A stretch of DNA of 64,000 bases, from assembly GCA_963680875.1 (NCBI GenBank), contig OY804577.1, positions 105,039,906 through 105,103,905 of the forward strand. Direction: 5' to 3'. Shown piece by piece: positions 41,101 through 56,100 of this stretch. Under the pieces are notes generated by a model that was given only the letters and a program-made list of their open reading frames with translations, was not told where the DNA came from and ran no database searches. The stretch comes from Bathymodiolus brooksi. Lineage: Eukaryota > Mollusca > Bivalvia > Mytilida > Modiolidae. Both the position numbers and the translations under genes were made by a program. Positions within the stretch are counted from its first letter, which is position 1; every line of letters starts with the position of its first letter.

Positions 41101-44100
41101 TGTTTTTCGCTTTAATAAACCTTAGAGAACGAAGTGGCAATAAAAATGGACAATCCAAAGAAACTAAAAACATACGGTACACAAGACGAACAAAAACAAA
41201 ACAAAATATTGCGATATTTATTGATGCAGAACTACATTTGTTGTACTTAACGATTTCTCCGCCCCGTGATTTATTGGATATCAGACAGCTATACATCGCC
41301 ACAAGCCACTGCTGTCATGATGCTGGATGATGTCCACATTCCATCAGTGACTCTGTCATTGCTCTACTTCCCACTGACCACAGCGAATATGATACATACT
41401 AACTTCAAATGTTGTTTAATAATAGTGGACATTGCATTAATGCACGTCGAAGAAATATCTTATAATTTATTTAAACATATTTTATTTTTCAATCAAAACA
41501 AATGAATCAGACACAAGTTGTATAGCTTAATATCGTGTTGGTTTTTTTTTATAAAATAAACATTGAGGATTAGGGTTATGGTGTTTAACGCCATTTTCAG
41601 CAATATATCAGTTATATCGTGGCGGTCAGTTTTATTGGTGGAGGAAAACGGAGTACCCGGAGAAAACCACTCACCTGCCGCAAGTCACTTACAAACTTTA
41701 TCACATTATGTTGTATCAAGTGCATTTCTCCGTGAGCGAATTCGAACTCTCAACTTTATTGTTGATAGGCACTGATTGCACAGGTAGTTGTAAATCCAAC
41801 TAACATACGATTATGACCACGTCGGTCCCAATAAACATTGATATACATAATTTTGAACATACATTGTAGCACATTCACAAATATCATGAAAAGAAAAAAA
41901 ATAATAAAAACAAATGAGTGTATTTCTCTCTGGTAGTTGAATATTCTTAGTTCGAATTGATCTTTTACACAATGACATGTATTAGGTGAATATATAATTG
42001 TACTTTGTGTATTACCTCTACTTATATATTACAGATAGCCCATTCTTTAGCTCACTTTGGACAAGGTACAGGTCCTATATATTTGGATGAAGTCATCTGT
42101 AAGGGATACGAGACATCGCTGGATGAATGTCTGACAAATCCATGGGGAGTACACAATTGTAATCACCAGGAAGATGCTGGCGTCTCCTGTTTCAACGTAA
42201 CTTGTAGGTATTTATGTTACTTATTTCTTTGAGTTGTCTTCCTTGATTGCTTTTTAAGATTCCACTCACGGTATTTGGGAATTCAAAGCATGTAAAGGGT
42301 TTCCGAATAGTGATAAAAATTGTTTTTGAAAATTGCAATATTATGAGTGGATAATTTGAAAAGTTGATATGTATGGGTGGTCATCATTATAAGTTCCAAG
42401 CTCCCTAGTGACCGACTATGATTATTTAGACGGTCAGTAAATTGTTGAAGGGTGAGCGTTTTACCCTTCAACAATTTACTGACCGTCTAAATAGTCATAA
42501 TCGGTCACGGGAGCTTAGAACAGTTTTGTATGATGTTGCTGATCTGTAACTTGAAACGGTAACTAAGTTTTTTCCACGAACTATGATGTTTGACGGACTT
42601 TCTTGGAAGTTCTAAGGCTAAAGACGTAATGGTCACTAGACAAAATTAAGCACCGCCCACTGACCTTCTGTAATTTTCCGTCTGCATCGTTTCGTAACTG
42701 CACGTTTATCTACCATCTGCATCGGTGTGTAACGGACTAACGTAACACAATGGAGAAAAGTTGTGTTTAATTATGCTAATTCCAAATATGCACACACATA
42801 TATATAGTGAGCCTGGTCAAGTACACTTGGCATACGTCGTCTCAGTTATCGATTACAATATTTCTTTATTTCGGACAGCGTCAAGGTCAAATTATGCAAT
42901 AATAGATTACACAATGCTGCAGTCACCTGGCATATGGCATTTTCCACTGGCCAGTAAAGCGTATTAATCTTATTCTCTAGATTTCCGTATATGGCTCTGC
43001 CTTCTATCGTTATTTTTAGGAATGATTTTATCCAATCATAGGTCGTCAAATAAATGCAACATCGTACAAATCTCCTTTAAAAGAACGATACCTTTAATTT
43101 TTGTCTGGAGTTTTATTATCGATGACCTGGTATGCTTACAACTCAACAACAAGGCATGTTCATCGTCCTCGTTTAATTAATTAAATATGGATATGCTATA
43201 ATTGTTTTCATGGAATGCTATTCCTGAATCGATTAACAGAGGAACATAATGTTGAATCTTTCGTGTCTTTCAGGGAGCAATTTCGATTGTTGTTTATCCT
43301 TTATCGTGGTATGGTAATATCGCTCAGATTTGACTCCCGATGCCATTTTCTGCTCTGTATCTCTCGTCGGAGATACAGAGCAGAAAATAGCTTGCGGAGT
43401 CAAATCTCAACGAGATTAGTGGTTTGTGTCCTTTAATTCCATTACTTCAAGTCATGACAAGACCATTTTCTGTGTACTCCATAAAGCGTTTGAGAGTACG
43501 AAAAATGACAAATTATCTGTGATCTGAATTATCGCTGAATAAACATGGTTTTTTATCGTTCACTGGTACAAATTATGTGTATATACTAATCCATTACATG
43601 TACCAGTACATAGATTTGTGTAACAATCCGCCTGAAACCAAAAGTGATCTTGTCACAGTTATTAAATATTCTTCTATTTTTGTTGAATTATTATAGGTTG
43701 TGATGAATCAACATTATTTAGGTGGTGTGCACCTTATAACTTACTGGTTGATGATCATGAAAACCGCTCCTAGCCACTGGTTGTCAGTCCTACTTAAATA
43801 ATTAAAAAAAAAATTAAGATGAAACATATTTACATATAATAAGAACTGATGATGTAACATACATGGCAATACATTGTTCATATGTTGTCTTGGGCGTTCA
43901 AAATTTGTAGTTCCAACCAACGACATGCAATTTGGTCTTACACTTAGTGCTGGGAGAAATAAAACACTGCCAGACTTAGTGCTTGGAACCAAGAGGGACT
44001 ATATTTAAAGTGATACTATGAGTTCAATTCAATTCAATTCAATTTCAATTCAAATATTTTATTGAATAAAGTGCATAAATTTAATTATACAAAATCCAAT

Positions 44101-47100
44101 GGGATTGCACATCAGGCATAGCCTATGTAAATGCTCTCCCTTAATAACTAAGCACATCAAGTGTATTAATAAGAATAAATAATTAATTTACATTATAATT
44201 AGTGTACATAAAATTTTTCTCGGGAGAAATTCAAAATTTTGTAATAATTTTTTAGCTGTCCATTTATTCATTATAATTGAAAAATTTGCTAATTTAGAGT
44301 GTGAATAAGTTAACTAGTAATTAATATATTCTTCTGTATATTAAGGATATATATGTACATGTATATATAACCCATAAAAGGCATATTCATACATATACAC
44401 ATAAATATTAGATATATATTTGCTTAACCATTTTAAGAAACAAATTAAAAAAAAAAGATTCAAATCAAATCATACAAAATCAATACTATGAGTGTATATG
44501 ACTAGTCTAGATTTCGATTGGAGTAGGGGCCGTCGTGGTTGTGATCGTATGGTAGTTGGATTTACAACTACCTATGCATTCAGTTCCTATCGCCACTAAA
44601 TGTGTGAGTTCGAACTCCCGTTCATGGCGAGGTGTACTCGATACAACATGTGATAAAGTTTGTCAATAACTTGTGAAACGTCGGTGGATTTCTCCGGGTT
44701 CTCCGATTTCCTCCACCAATAAAACTGACCGCCATGTTATAACTGAAATATTGTTGAAAGTGGCATTAAACATCATAAACTAACCAACCAACCGAATCGA
44801 ATGGCATAACAGCTACGAAAAATCACGGAAATAAAAACCGCCTTGGTTTAATTTTTAGAACTTATGGTAGGCTTCCGGTTACAGAGCTTGAGTAAAAAAA
44901 ATTGTAGGCCCAGTGGTGGTTAGTCAAGTGAGTGATTGTTGTTTAATGCCAAATGAGCAATTTTTCAGCTATATAATGGTGAGGTGAGAACAAGTTACAT
45001 TCGAAGAGATGATGTTTGCTTTGTACTAGACCAACATGATCATGATCTTTTTAGAATTTAACGTTACGCTTAAAATATCTTAACGTCAACTACGTAGCAT
45101 CGTGTTATCGGTTTTCGTGCTATTATCGATTTTCAGATATAGCAATAACAGTGTTAACCCTTCATTCATATGACGATTGGAATTTTCAAAGAATGGCTAG
45201 TTAAATATTTCTTTGTACATAAGATTGTTTTTAAAGCCATTTTAATATACTCTCGATTATCTGGCAACTTTTGTTGTCAGTAAAATGGCGTCATCTGTTT
45301 TCGTGTGAAGTAAAAACAAGGCCGATATACGGGATGGAAACGAATATATAATCCGGTAATGACTGGTTTTAAAATTTCATGGTTCTGGCCATCTACCAAT
45401 TCATACTACATCTAAATAAAATAACAGAATGTTTGAAAATGACCACTTTCAAAATTGTGTTTACTTTAGATGTTTTTTTTAATGCTGAAACCACAATGCA
45501 CTGCAAAGTGACATGTATTTTATTAGTCCGAGATTCCTCTGTCGTTTAACGGCTTTTATAAAGTTGCTGTAGCCGTTCAACGTCAGAGGGTAATATATAC
45601 GGATTACAGTCAAATGGCGGAATAATAGGATCTACGGCAAAATCGTGCTGTAATGGAGTGTAACACCACTTTCTGAGGGTAAGATGGTTATGAATGAATA
45701 GAAAAATGATTGGTGAAGCGATTTATATAAGGGTTTCTGATAGAAAATAAAATCCGATAGCCACGAAACGTGGAAATGTGCCGACCCTAGAGCTGGAGAG
45801 GCAAATCCGCTGTAATCCGTATATATTACCTTCTGACGTTGAACGGCTACAGCAACTTTATAAATGCCGTTAAACGACAGAGGAATCTCGGACTAGTATT
45901 TTATATAAGAAACAGGCACATTTCAGTCAGCTCTTTTATTTACAAGTACGATCAGTGACCCCATGACAGTTACATGACAGGAAGAGCCGGTGTCTGAGAG
46001 GCAGACGACATAGTTAAATTTTATATAGCCCTTCTGGATTTTTTTCCAGCTACTTTATAAATGAAGTAAATTTTTAGCATTACAAAAAGTATGGTTCAGT
46101 AGGTAGGTTCACTGTTTTTGGTACTTACATCTTTAAAAGCAAACTTTAATTTTTTTTACAGATGTCACGTTGTAGTCCTGTTTACATTCCATAAATAGAA
46201 ACCGGAGGACATGTCAAAAATAATGTGTGCGCTGTGGAAATCAAAATAAAATGGATAAAACGAAAACAGATGACACACAAAAACACATACCGTGACGATA
46301 CATAGCTGCGGAACCGTAGCCCTCATGGTCCTTGGCCAGTTTTCTGATATTTGCGGACCTATGGTGGTCCGCAAATGTCAGAAAACTGGCCAAGGACCAT
46401 AGGTCCGCAAATATTATCAGAAAACTGGCCAAGGTCCATAAGGCCTCAGGGCTACGGTTCCGCAGCTACATTGTAGTATTTGTACCACGTAGCATCGTGT
46501 TATCGGTTTTCGTGCTATTATCGATTTTCAGATATAGCGATTAACAGTGTTAACCCTTCATTCATATGACGATTGGAATTTTCAAAGAATGGCTAGTTAA
46601 ATATTTCTTTGTACATAAGATTGTTTTTAAAGCCATTCTTGTATTTTAATATACTCTCGATTATCTGGCAACTTTTGCTGTCAGTAAAATGGCATCATCT
46701 GTTTTCGTTTAAAGTTAAAACAGGGCCGATATACGGGATGGAAACGAATATAAAATCCGGAAATGGCTGGTTTTAAAATTTCATGGTTCTGGCCATCTAC
46801 CAATTCATACTACATCTAAATAAAATATTAGAATGATGGAAAATGACCACTTTCAAAATTGTGTTTACTTTTGATGTTTTTTTTAGTGCTGAAACCACAA
46901 TGTACTGCAAAGCGACATGTATTTTATATAAGAAACAGGCACATTTCAGTCAGCTCTTTTGCTTACAAGTACGATCAGTGACCCCATGACAGTCACATGA
47001 AAGAAAGAGCCGGTGTCTGAGAGGCAGACGACATAGTTCAATTTTATATAGCCCTTCTGGATTTTTTTCCAGCTACTTTATAAATGAAGTAAATTTTTAG

Positions 47101-50100
47101 CATTACAAAAAGTATGGTTCAGTAGGTAGGTTCACTGTTTTTGGTACTTACGTCTTTAAAAGCAAACTTTAACATCTTTTACAGATGTCACGCTGTAGTC
47201 TTGTTTATGTTCCATAAATAGAAACCGGAAGACACGTCAAAAATAATGCGTCCGCTGTGGAAATCAAAATAAAATGGATAAAGCGAAAACAGATGACACG
47301 AAAACACATACCGTGACGATACAGTATGATTGTGTAATCAGTGTATTACCGGGGTAGTAAAAGGGAAAACATGAAATGCTACTTACCATTCGAAGTCAAC
47401 TGATCCAAACTTTTTCCTATGAATGCACTGTCATTAAGTGTTTTAACCACATAACTTTTGCTTTTTATTAATTGAATGTTTAAAGTTCCAATTTGTTTAA
47501 GTAAATATCCTGCAAACTCCTCTACCAGATAAACTGAATGTATTGCCGGTGTATCGGAACGTTCCATTAAAAAATGTGGTAAAGTACGAGAATTCAGAAT
47601 GGACAGGATACAGATTCCAATATGTACTAATTAAGAATTTGATAAGAATAATGAATAAAGTCAAAATTTACCAGTAATCTCTGCATTTTCGAAAAATCTT
47701 TATGGTTGGTGATAGCTCGTGTTGTCAACAAAACGTGATGACCTTTGACTGATGATGTCACGTCTTGTGCTCGCAAATTGGAAAATCCTGATATACCCCG
47801 GAAATAGATTACGATACCATACTGTATTACAGTCTGTATACTATACATTCACTGCTCAAAAATTTATTTAAATCATTTCTACACTAAGATATTTCCCTAT
47901 ATATTTAATATAAAGCCACTTATTTTCAAAACAGTCTCCTGTAATCATTCCTTATTCGATTTTCATGAAATTTTCAGCATTAAACGTAGAAATGTTTTGT
48001 TTTCTTATAATTTTCATAAAATTTTATTTTTACTTTTCCCTAAGACATGATTTAAAACCAAATTAAATTTTTTCGCCAAATGAAAACAAGTTGAGAATTT
48101 GGCAGTGCATTGAAGACATTGTCACTCCTAAATCCACTGATAAAACTGGAATAATGTATAATACAATGAATCATTTTTGAACTTGCAGCAAACATAAGTT
48201 AACTGACCATCAATGTCATGAACCGTTAATTCCAGTTAGTTTTTTTTTTACCACAAAAAAATTGAATGTTGAATGTTGGTACATGTATTTGATATATCGT
48301 CATAAAGGTCAGATAACTCTTTATGGAGGATGTGGGGTATCGTCATAAAGGTCAGATAACTCTTTATGGAGGATGTGGGGTATCGTCATAAAGGTCTGAT
48401 AACTCTTTATGGAGGATGTGGGGGTTTTGACAGTTAATCTCATCAACCTAAGGTTACAGGAACCACAGTAGATTCACCCTCCTCTTACTGCATTTGTGAA
48501 TATCTCTATTAGCTCAGTTGGTAGAACATGGGATTAAATTTGTATTACATAAAAAAGTGTTATCCAAATAAGATTATTAAATACTGTTTTTCGAGATCAT
48601 CGGGTAATCTTGCTATCTTCAAGTTTGAATGCCTTTTTGATACTTAATCAACCAGAAATTTAATAGAAATATATATAATTGTGTATTATTTCCCTTTATT
48701 GATAGCACAGCTGCACTATGCAAAAGATCAACCAAATATTGGATTGGTGGAAGTCAGTGGACCAAAAGGCTGGTCGGAGGTTTGTCACTATGGTTGGGAT
48801 GATAAGGATGCTGGCGTCGTATGCCGAGAACTTGGTTACGTATCTGGACGATCCTTACAGAATGGAACAAGAGGATCTATTGGAATGTCTTTGGGTTTTT
48901 CTGATGCCTTCTATAAATTTAACTGTACGGGAAAGGAGAAAAGATTACTCAATTGTACATATTCTGATTATTACTGGCAAAGTTGTGTAGAAGGAAGTCT
49001 GGCAGGGGCTGTCTGTTATAAAACAACATTAGATAAAGTTAATACAAGTAAGTCTAAATACAAGGTTGTCATATATAGTTATTAATACAGTCAAACCTGC
49101 TCATTTGATCACCTGTATTTAAAGGTCACCCTTTCTTGTCCTGTCATAGAACATGTTATGTGAATTGAACCTCTTTTATGAGGTCCCCTGTCTTATAAGG
49201 CCACTTCTTCTTTGTCTCAAAGGTGACCTCTTAATATAGGTTTGACTATTTGATAATGATGAGTAAATAGCTTTCCCAAAAAATCATTTTTTCAACATTT
49301 AATTAAAGAAAGAATTGAAATTTAGTGGTATAGATGTAAAATAAAACAGTTTGAATAACCAGTGATATATTAAATGGGAGGATTTTGATAACCAATTTAT
49401 GTGAATGACATAATTTGGGAAACCAGGTTATGTCAATGATAGAATTAGGGTAACCATGTTATGGTAATGACAGAATTTGGGTAACCATGTTATGCTAATG
49501 ACAGAATTTGGGTAGCCATGTTATGCTAATGACAGAATTTGGGTAGCCATGTTATGCTTTTATAATGACAGAATTTGGGTAACCATGTTATGCTAATGAC
49601 AGAATTTGGGTAGCCATATTATGCTAATGACAGAATTTGGGTAGCCATGTTATGCTAATTAATGACAGAATTTGGATAGCCAATTTTTGTTAATGGCAGA
49701 ATTTGCATAACCAGTGTACATATGTTCATGGCACAATTTTATTCAGGACAATACTCTGTGATAATGATTAAAAACACTGCCTTTTTATCCCCTCGCCAAC
49801 GAAGTTGCGAAGGGATATAGTAACGCTACTGTCCGTCCTTCCATAACATCCTTGTGAACACCCTAGAATCAACATCCTTCAATGGATTTTGACCAAACTT
49901 GGTACATACTTAGTCCTTAAGAGAATCTGAAACCCTATTGATTTTCAAGGTCAAAGGTTAAGGTCACTGGGTCAAATTTTTTACTGCATAGCATCCTTGC
50001 AAACACTCTAGAATCAACATCCTTCAATGGATTTTGACCAAACTTGGTACATACTTAGTCCTTAGGTGAGTCTGGAACCATATTGATTTTCAAGTTCAAA

Positions 50101-53100
50101 GGTCAAGGTCACAGTGTCTAATTTGTACCCTGTAACATCCTTGTGAACACTCTAGAATCAACATCCTTCAATGGATTTTGACCAAGCTTGGTACATACTT
50201 AGTCCTTAAGAGAATCTGGAACCCTATTGATTTTCAAGGTCAAAGGTCAAATTTTTAGGCAAGGGGATACACCACGCTTTGCATTGCCCTTGTTATTGTT
50301 TTTATTCAGTTGAAAATTATGTAAAAATGGTAAAATCATACCAATATTAGATTGAGACATGACTTTGATAGTGATTTAGCCAGTGCTCACCATTATTATT
50401 TTTGATGAATACATTTATTTGAAATTTGTATTTTCTATAGATAGGATATTCTTTGCTAGTTGATTACTTAATTGAATGAAAAAACCTATAGGGTTAGGGT
50501 TATGGTGTTTAGCGCCACATTCATTTTTGTTATATCTTGGTAGAGGAAACTTGGGTACCTGAAGGAACCCACTGATCTACCGCAAGTCACTGACACACTT
50601 TATCACGTAATGTTGTATTGAGTACACCTCGCCATGAGCAGGATTTGAACCCACAACGTTAGTGGTGATGAACACTGATTGCATTACATACGATCACTAC
50701 CATGGAGACCCTTGATAGGGTTATAATCAGTTAGCAGTCTTTAATGTGTTAGAATGCTTTATTTTTTCAGCATTTGATATCAGAATTGTAGATGGTGGTC
50801 AAACATGGGGTCGTGTAGAAATTCAACATCTAGGAGTGTGGGGCCATGCCTGTGCTGGTGAATGGTCAAGTGTAGAAGCCACTGTAGTGTGTCGGATGAA
50901 GGGTTTTGCTGGTGGGGTGGTATTTGGTACCAAGCATACACCAGATAAAGTGGCATGGGTCAGTGGTTTGAAGTGTACAGGGAAAGAGACATCATTGAAA
51001 GAATGCAAGAGTTCATCATGGTGGCAGCCAGTCTTCTGGTGTCCTGCTGTGTCCGTACTCTGTTATAAAACTGAAGGTTTGTATGCATGTACAGTACTGA
51101 CAAGGTGTTTCTGTTGAATATCACCTTGACTGGTATTTTTTCACAGTGTAACACTATAAACGTGGGTGAAACACCAGGAAATGACATCCTATACATTGTA
51201 TAGATATTCACTAAGAGGGGCGTAAATGTAGGTGTCATATCTGAAAATCACCAGTAATCAACAGTGTTCCACTGTGATTCACTGACATCAGATCACAGTA
51301 CTGGTGTTTTCTAACAAAATCACCTTATTAGAACTGTACGGGATCTATGTAGAAGTAGTTGTTTTTTTTGTTTTATCCTCAAGTGGCTGCTAACATTCCT
51401 TAAATATGAATATCTGCTAATTTTTTTATTTTTATATGATGAAAAGAAAGTTTTAACCATGATGGTTATCAATTCCGCCAATATCAAAAAAATGAACAAT
51501 CACCTCTCATCTTAACTGAACTCACTGAACACAAAAAAGACCATGACATATCACCTTGGAAATCCAGGTCCTGTTATGTTTATAATCTGTATATGTGAAA
51601 AGTTTCAAGATAATCCAGTCACCTTTCACCAGATCTATATTTTTAAGCTGAAGGATCATGTGAAGTGTTGTCATCAATGCATCTCATGTCGTCAGTTATT
51701 GTCTTTAATATACTTTTACATTTCAATCTTCTTCCATATCTCTGTGTCACCTGAAACTAAACTTTGATATAGCCATATAAGAAATTAGGTTCTTTTCTTT
51801 AATAAATATATTGCATGTAATTCTATGTAACTGCAGTTGTATGAATTTTGTATGGACGTATTATTGTATGATAAAAAAAGAAGATTTCTATTTTAGCTCC
51901 TAAAGTTAACATCATTGGTGGAGGACAACGAGGAAGGATCGAGATCTCTTATGATGGGCAGAAAGGTTCAATTTGTAACAAATACTGGTCCAAAACTAAC
52001 GCTCGAGTCCTATGTAAGGAGAAAGGCTTTGCTGATGGAGAAACAACAAATTTAGGATCGGTAGGGACTGGCAAGGTGTTCCTTAGTAATGTTTTATGTA
52101 CAGGGACGGAATCGTCTATTCTAATGTGTAACAGTACTGGTTGGGACGTGTCCAGTGATGAATGTGCCAATCATAGGAAAGACGTGGAGGTCATGTGTTA
52201 TACTGATGGTATGCATAATAAAGTCACATCTCTTAATTTAGAAATAAGGCATACAACATATCAAAGTTTTCCTTCCAGGCATTTTATTTTTCTTAAATGA
52301 TGCAATTAATGCAAGCAAAGAAACAACATCCAGGGATCTTTATATTTGTGATACTGAGTGAGGTAAATGGAATAAATACCAAAAATATGAAATAACAAAT
52401 GGAAATAGATATATTGTATTTATACAGATTAATTTAATGAAACACTATCACAATTTTTATGTATATGGTTTTGTACACTTGTCCGTCGTCAGCAAACTTG
52501 GACAGACTTATAAATCCTCGAGATTCCTTCCGACTAATAACCATATCAACTTTTAGTTAACTAAATACAGTAAGTAGTTGTCCATTTCAATATTTCAAGT
52601 CAGATGATTTTTTTACAGAGAATTTTCCTAATTGAACAATAGGTGATTATTTTATTTAATTATACCCAGGATGGCTTTTTTTACATCCATTTATGACAGA
52701 AGTGTTGTAACAGTAGGATGATCAATATATTTTGTTAATGATTAAGTACATTTTCTATTACTGTGAGGTTATTACAGTTGCATAAACATTTATTGCAATG
52801 ATGCTGTAACAGTATGATGTTAAGTATTTTATTCTAACAATTGACAATGTTATTACATTTTTTATTACAGTGAGATTATTACAGTCACATAAACCAGATA
52901 ACGGTATTGTAAACATCTACGTGGATTCAGAACAAAACTGGTTCGACATATGTTTGAATGGATTTGGAATGTTTGAATCACGATTAGTATGTAAAGAGTT
53001 AGGATTCAGTAATGGAACACTGCTGCCACAGGGAAGCTTTGGCAAATACAACAAGTACCCACTGACACAAGTCACCTGTCAGGGGACAGAAGATTCAATC

Positions 53101-56100
53101 TTTAGTTGTAGCTTTAATACAAAGAAAGTGTGTAGTAATAAATACTTTGGATATGCAGCTATCAGTTGTTTTAATGAAAGTACAAATTCTGGTAAGTTAT
53201 GATCTTATTACTATAGTACAGCCAAACCTGCCTTATAGGACACAAAAAGGTACTTTCATGTTCACAATATAATGAATAATGCATATATTTTCAACCTGTA
53301 TATAAAGGTAACTTTTTCAGGTTCCCTTCAGTGACCTTTCTGTGTTAGTGCTAAAGGTCGCCACACTCGCCATGGGCGATTAAACTTCAGATGTGGCTAA
53401 TAAAAATTCAGTTGCGATCGCCACTTTGGCGAATGGAATATTTATGGTACTCGAAAAAATCTTTGATTTCAATTTCAAACCAGTAACGTGTATCTGAAAA
53501 AACGTTCAGCTGACAAGATTTAAATAAAAGTAATATTCAAGACTGAACATAAAGACGGGTCTTTTAAGTCATTTCTGGAAAATTATTTACGTTAAAAGCA
53601 TTTCAGTTCCAGATACAAAAATCTGTTTCCGATATCGATTTTCTTTTTACTTTTAATGTTTACCATATGGCCGACAAGGACGAATCTGACCTTGTTATGG
53701 TCTCGAATGAAAGCAAAGAGGTGGTAAAAGATCTTATTGGAGACCCAACAGACACCACAATAGTCGCCTTTACAGATGGCTCATGTCAGGGTAACTTTGG
53801 ACCATGTGGATCTGGAGCAGTGGAATATCCAGGTGACAACGAAGGAATCGGCCTCAAGGGACCGGTAGCGCAAAGAGGATCCATAATGCTGGCAGAGCTT
53901 GTGGCAATACTCATGGTGTTAGAACACTGCATAGCTGCATTAAAGGATGGGTTCACTGATATCAAGATCTTGTCAGACAGCCAAACTGCAGTAGGTATCC
54001 AGACTCTCAACTGGAAGTCATCAAACTACATTGACACGATCTCCGACATTAAGGAAAATATAGGGACATTGATGAGATACGGAATGCGAACAACCCTATC
54101 TTGGATCCCAGGCCATGCTAATATAGCCGGGAACAAGATAGCGGACCAACTGGCAAAGGAAGCAGCAAAAGAGTCAATGTCCCTAAATGAATAGTATAAT
54201 GTCATCACCATGTCAGATGTCAAACAAGCAGTGAAGACTTCAACTAAAATAAAATGGCAGAATAGATGGACCATCAGCGAATCAGGGAGACAACTTTATG
54301 ACCTGAAACCAATGGTTGGAAATGCCAGCCATTTAGATATGCCAAACCCACAGATAGGCAGAGTTTTGACAGAGATGAGAACAGGATACAGCAGATTAAA
54401 CAAATACCGGAATAACATAGGTCAGTCCCTCACGCCACTATGCGACTGTGAAGAAGAAGAAACCACTGAACACTACATATTGCACTGCCACATTTATGAT
54501 CATGAGAGAGCCAAACTCGCAGTGCAATTAAAGACCATAGATGAAAGTTTTGACCTACTTCATCTCCTGACTAGAGATTCCAATAAAGAGAAACATCAAA
54601 AGAAATTAACATTCTTGGAGGAATTCATCAAAAGTACAGGGCGTTTCCCAGAACTAGCAAGCCCTGTACCCCAATCCTGAGCCTAAGCAACTCAATACTC
54701 CAGTACAAAGAGAAATTACAGTGAGACAGTAAAGCACCAGAGAGAAAAAGTTCAGTACTAGGGGACCAGTAGTGTCAATTGCGACCTTTAGGATCAGGAT
54801 CAGGAATGAATCAGAGACAGATTCTAATCCTAGAAAATGGCAAGGGACCACTTTTGTCATTTTTTACAAAATATATAAAGTATTACATAATTTCAAATGA
54901 GTGTTTGTTCATCACGAACAACTTACATTGGGGGAAACACATAGAGGAAATATGTAACAAATCCTATAGAACCCTGGGATTATTAAAAAGGAACCTGTCA
55001 ACATGCCCCATGGAAGTTAAGCTACAGGAATATAAAGGACTCATTCGATTTGTCTTAGAATATGCCAGCACAGCCTGGGACCCACATCAATCTTACCTAC
55101 ATGAAAAACTGGAAAAAGTTCAGAAATATTTATTACATCAAACTACAACTATGAACCAGGCAGTATGATAACTATATTTAAGCAAACAAAATTAGAACCA
55201 CTAAAAAAAAGAAGAAAACATTATCTCAGACTTCCAGCCAAGACAGATATACTGAAATTCAGCTTTCTCCCGAACACATTCAAAGATTTGAACCTTTTAC
55301 TGCAAGACATCATCAACAAGATTCAATCTGCGGAGGAACCAGCTAAATTATTCGCTGATATAGTATGGGGGGCCCAGTAATATGTAAACCTTGACGAATG
55401 CGCATGTAATAATGTCTCCGGACGTAACATCGTATCCAATCCAGATCAAGATCAAGATCAGTGTCGATTTCAGATGTGTGGCTAATCACATGCAAATGTG
55501 GCTAGGAAAAAAATGGTGATTAGCCACTTTGGCTATTGACATTTTTTGTCTACTGCTAACACAGCCTTTATATACAGGTTTGACTGTACATTTGTAGTGT
55601 AATGAAGTTTTAATTGATCAGTAATTGACACAAGTAAATTATTAAGATTCATGCCATTAATGACATGAGAAAATTGTAGTTTATATAATTGATGCAAGTA
55701 GATATCCAATTTAGTACGTACATGTACAACATGTTTCTGGAATAACCTTCATCATTTGGCTTTCCAACCTTTTGACTTTGAGCGTACTGCTCAAAGTCAG
55801 CATACCGCTCAAAGTCAGCGTACTGCTCAAAGTCAGCATACTGCTCAAAGTCAGCATACCACTCAAAGTCAGCATACTGCTCAAAGTCAGTGTACCGCTC
55901 AAAGTCAGCGTACTGCTCAAAGTCAGCATACTGCTCAAAGTCAGCGTACCACTCAAAGTCAGCATACTGCTCAAAGTCAGTGTACCACTCAAAGTCAGCG
56001 TACTGCTCAAAGTCAGCATACTGCTCAAAGTCAGCGTACCACTCAAAGTCAGCATACTGCTCAAAGTCAGTGTACCACTCAAAGTCAGCATACTGCTCAA

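Larger units (their letters stand above)
53340..55564. mobile_element. Nested 2.2-kb element: inverted ends, 5-bp target duplication, retrotransposon cargo
   Basis: Target repeats CCTTT at 53335-53339 and 55565-55569; ends CTGTGTTAG and CTAACACAG. Related blocks GTGGCTAATAAAAA and GTGGCTAATCAC, CGCCACTTTGGCG and AGCCACTTTGGC lie inside each end. It carries the RNase H and RT fragments described separately. No transposase was recognised. Confidence 0.6.
53216..55588. mobile_element. MITE family M copy carrying a nested insertion
   Basis: GTACAGCCAAACCTGCC at the left and CAGGTTTGACTGTAC at the right are inverted. Without the 53340-55564 insert, the sequence around the break reads GTGACCTTTATATACAGGTT, like GTGACCTCTTAATATAGGTT in the intact copy at 49086. 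Confidence 0.65.

Noticed and set aside
41021..41330. Open frames of 93 and 125 codons inside the intron of SRCR domain 1
   Set aside because: One is read-through of exon 2 past a consensus donor, the other lies over a family Y fragment; neither has domain features.
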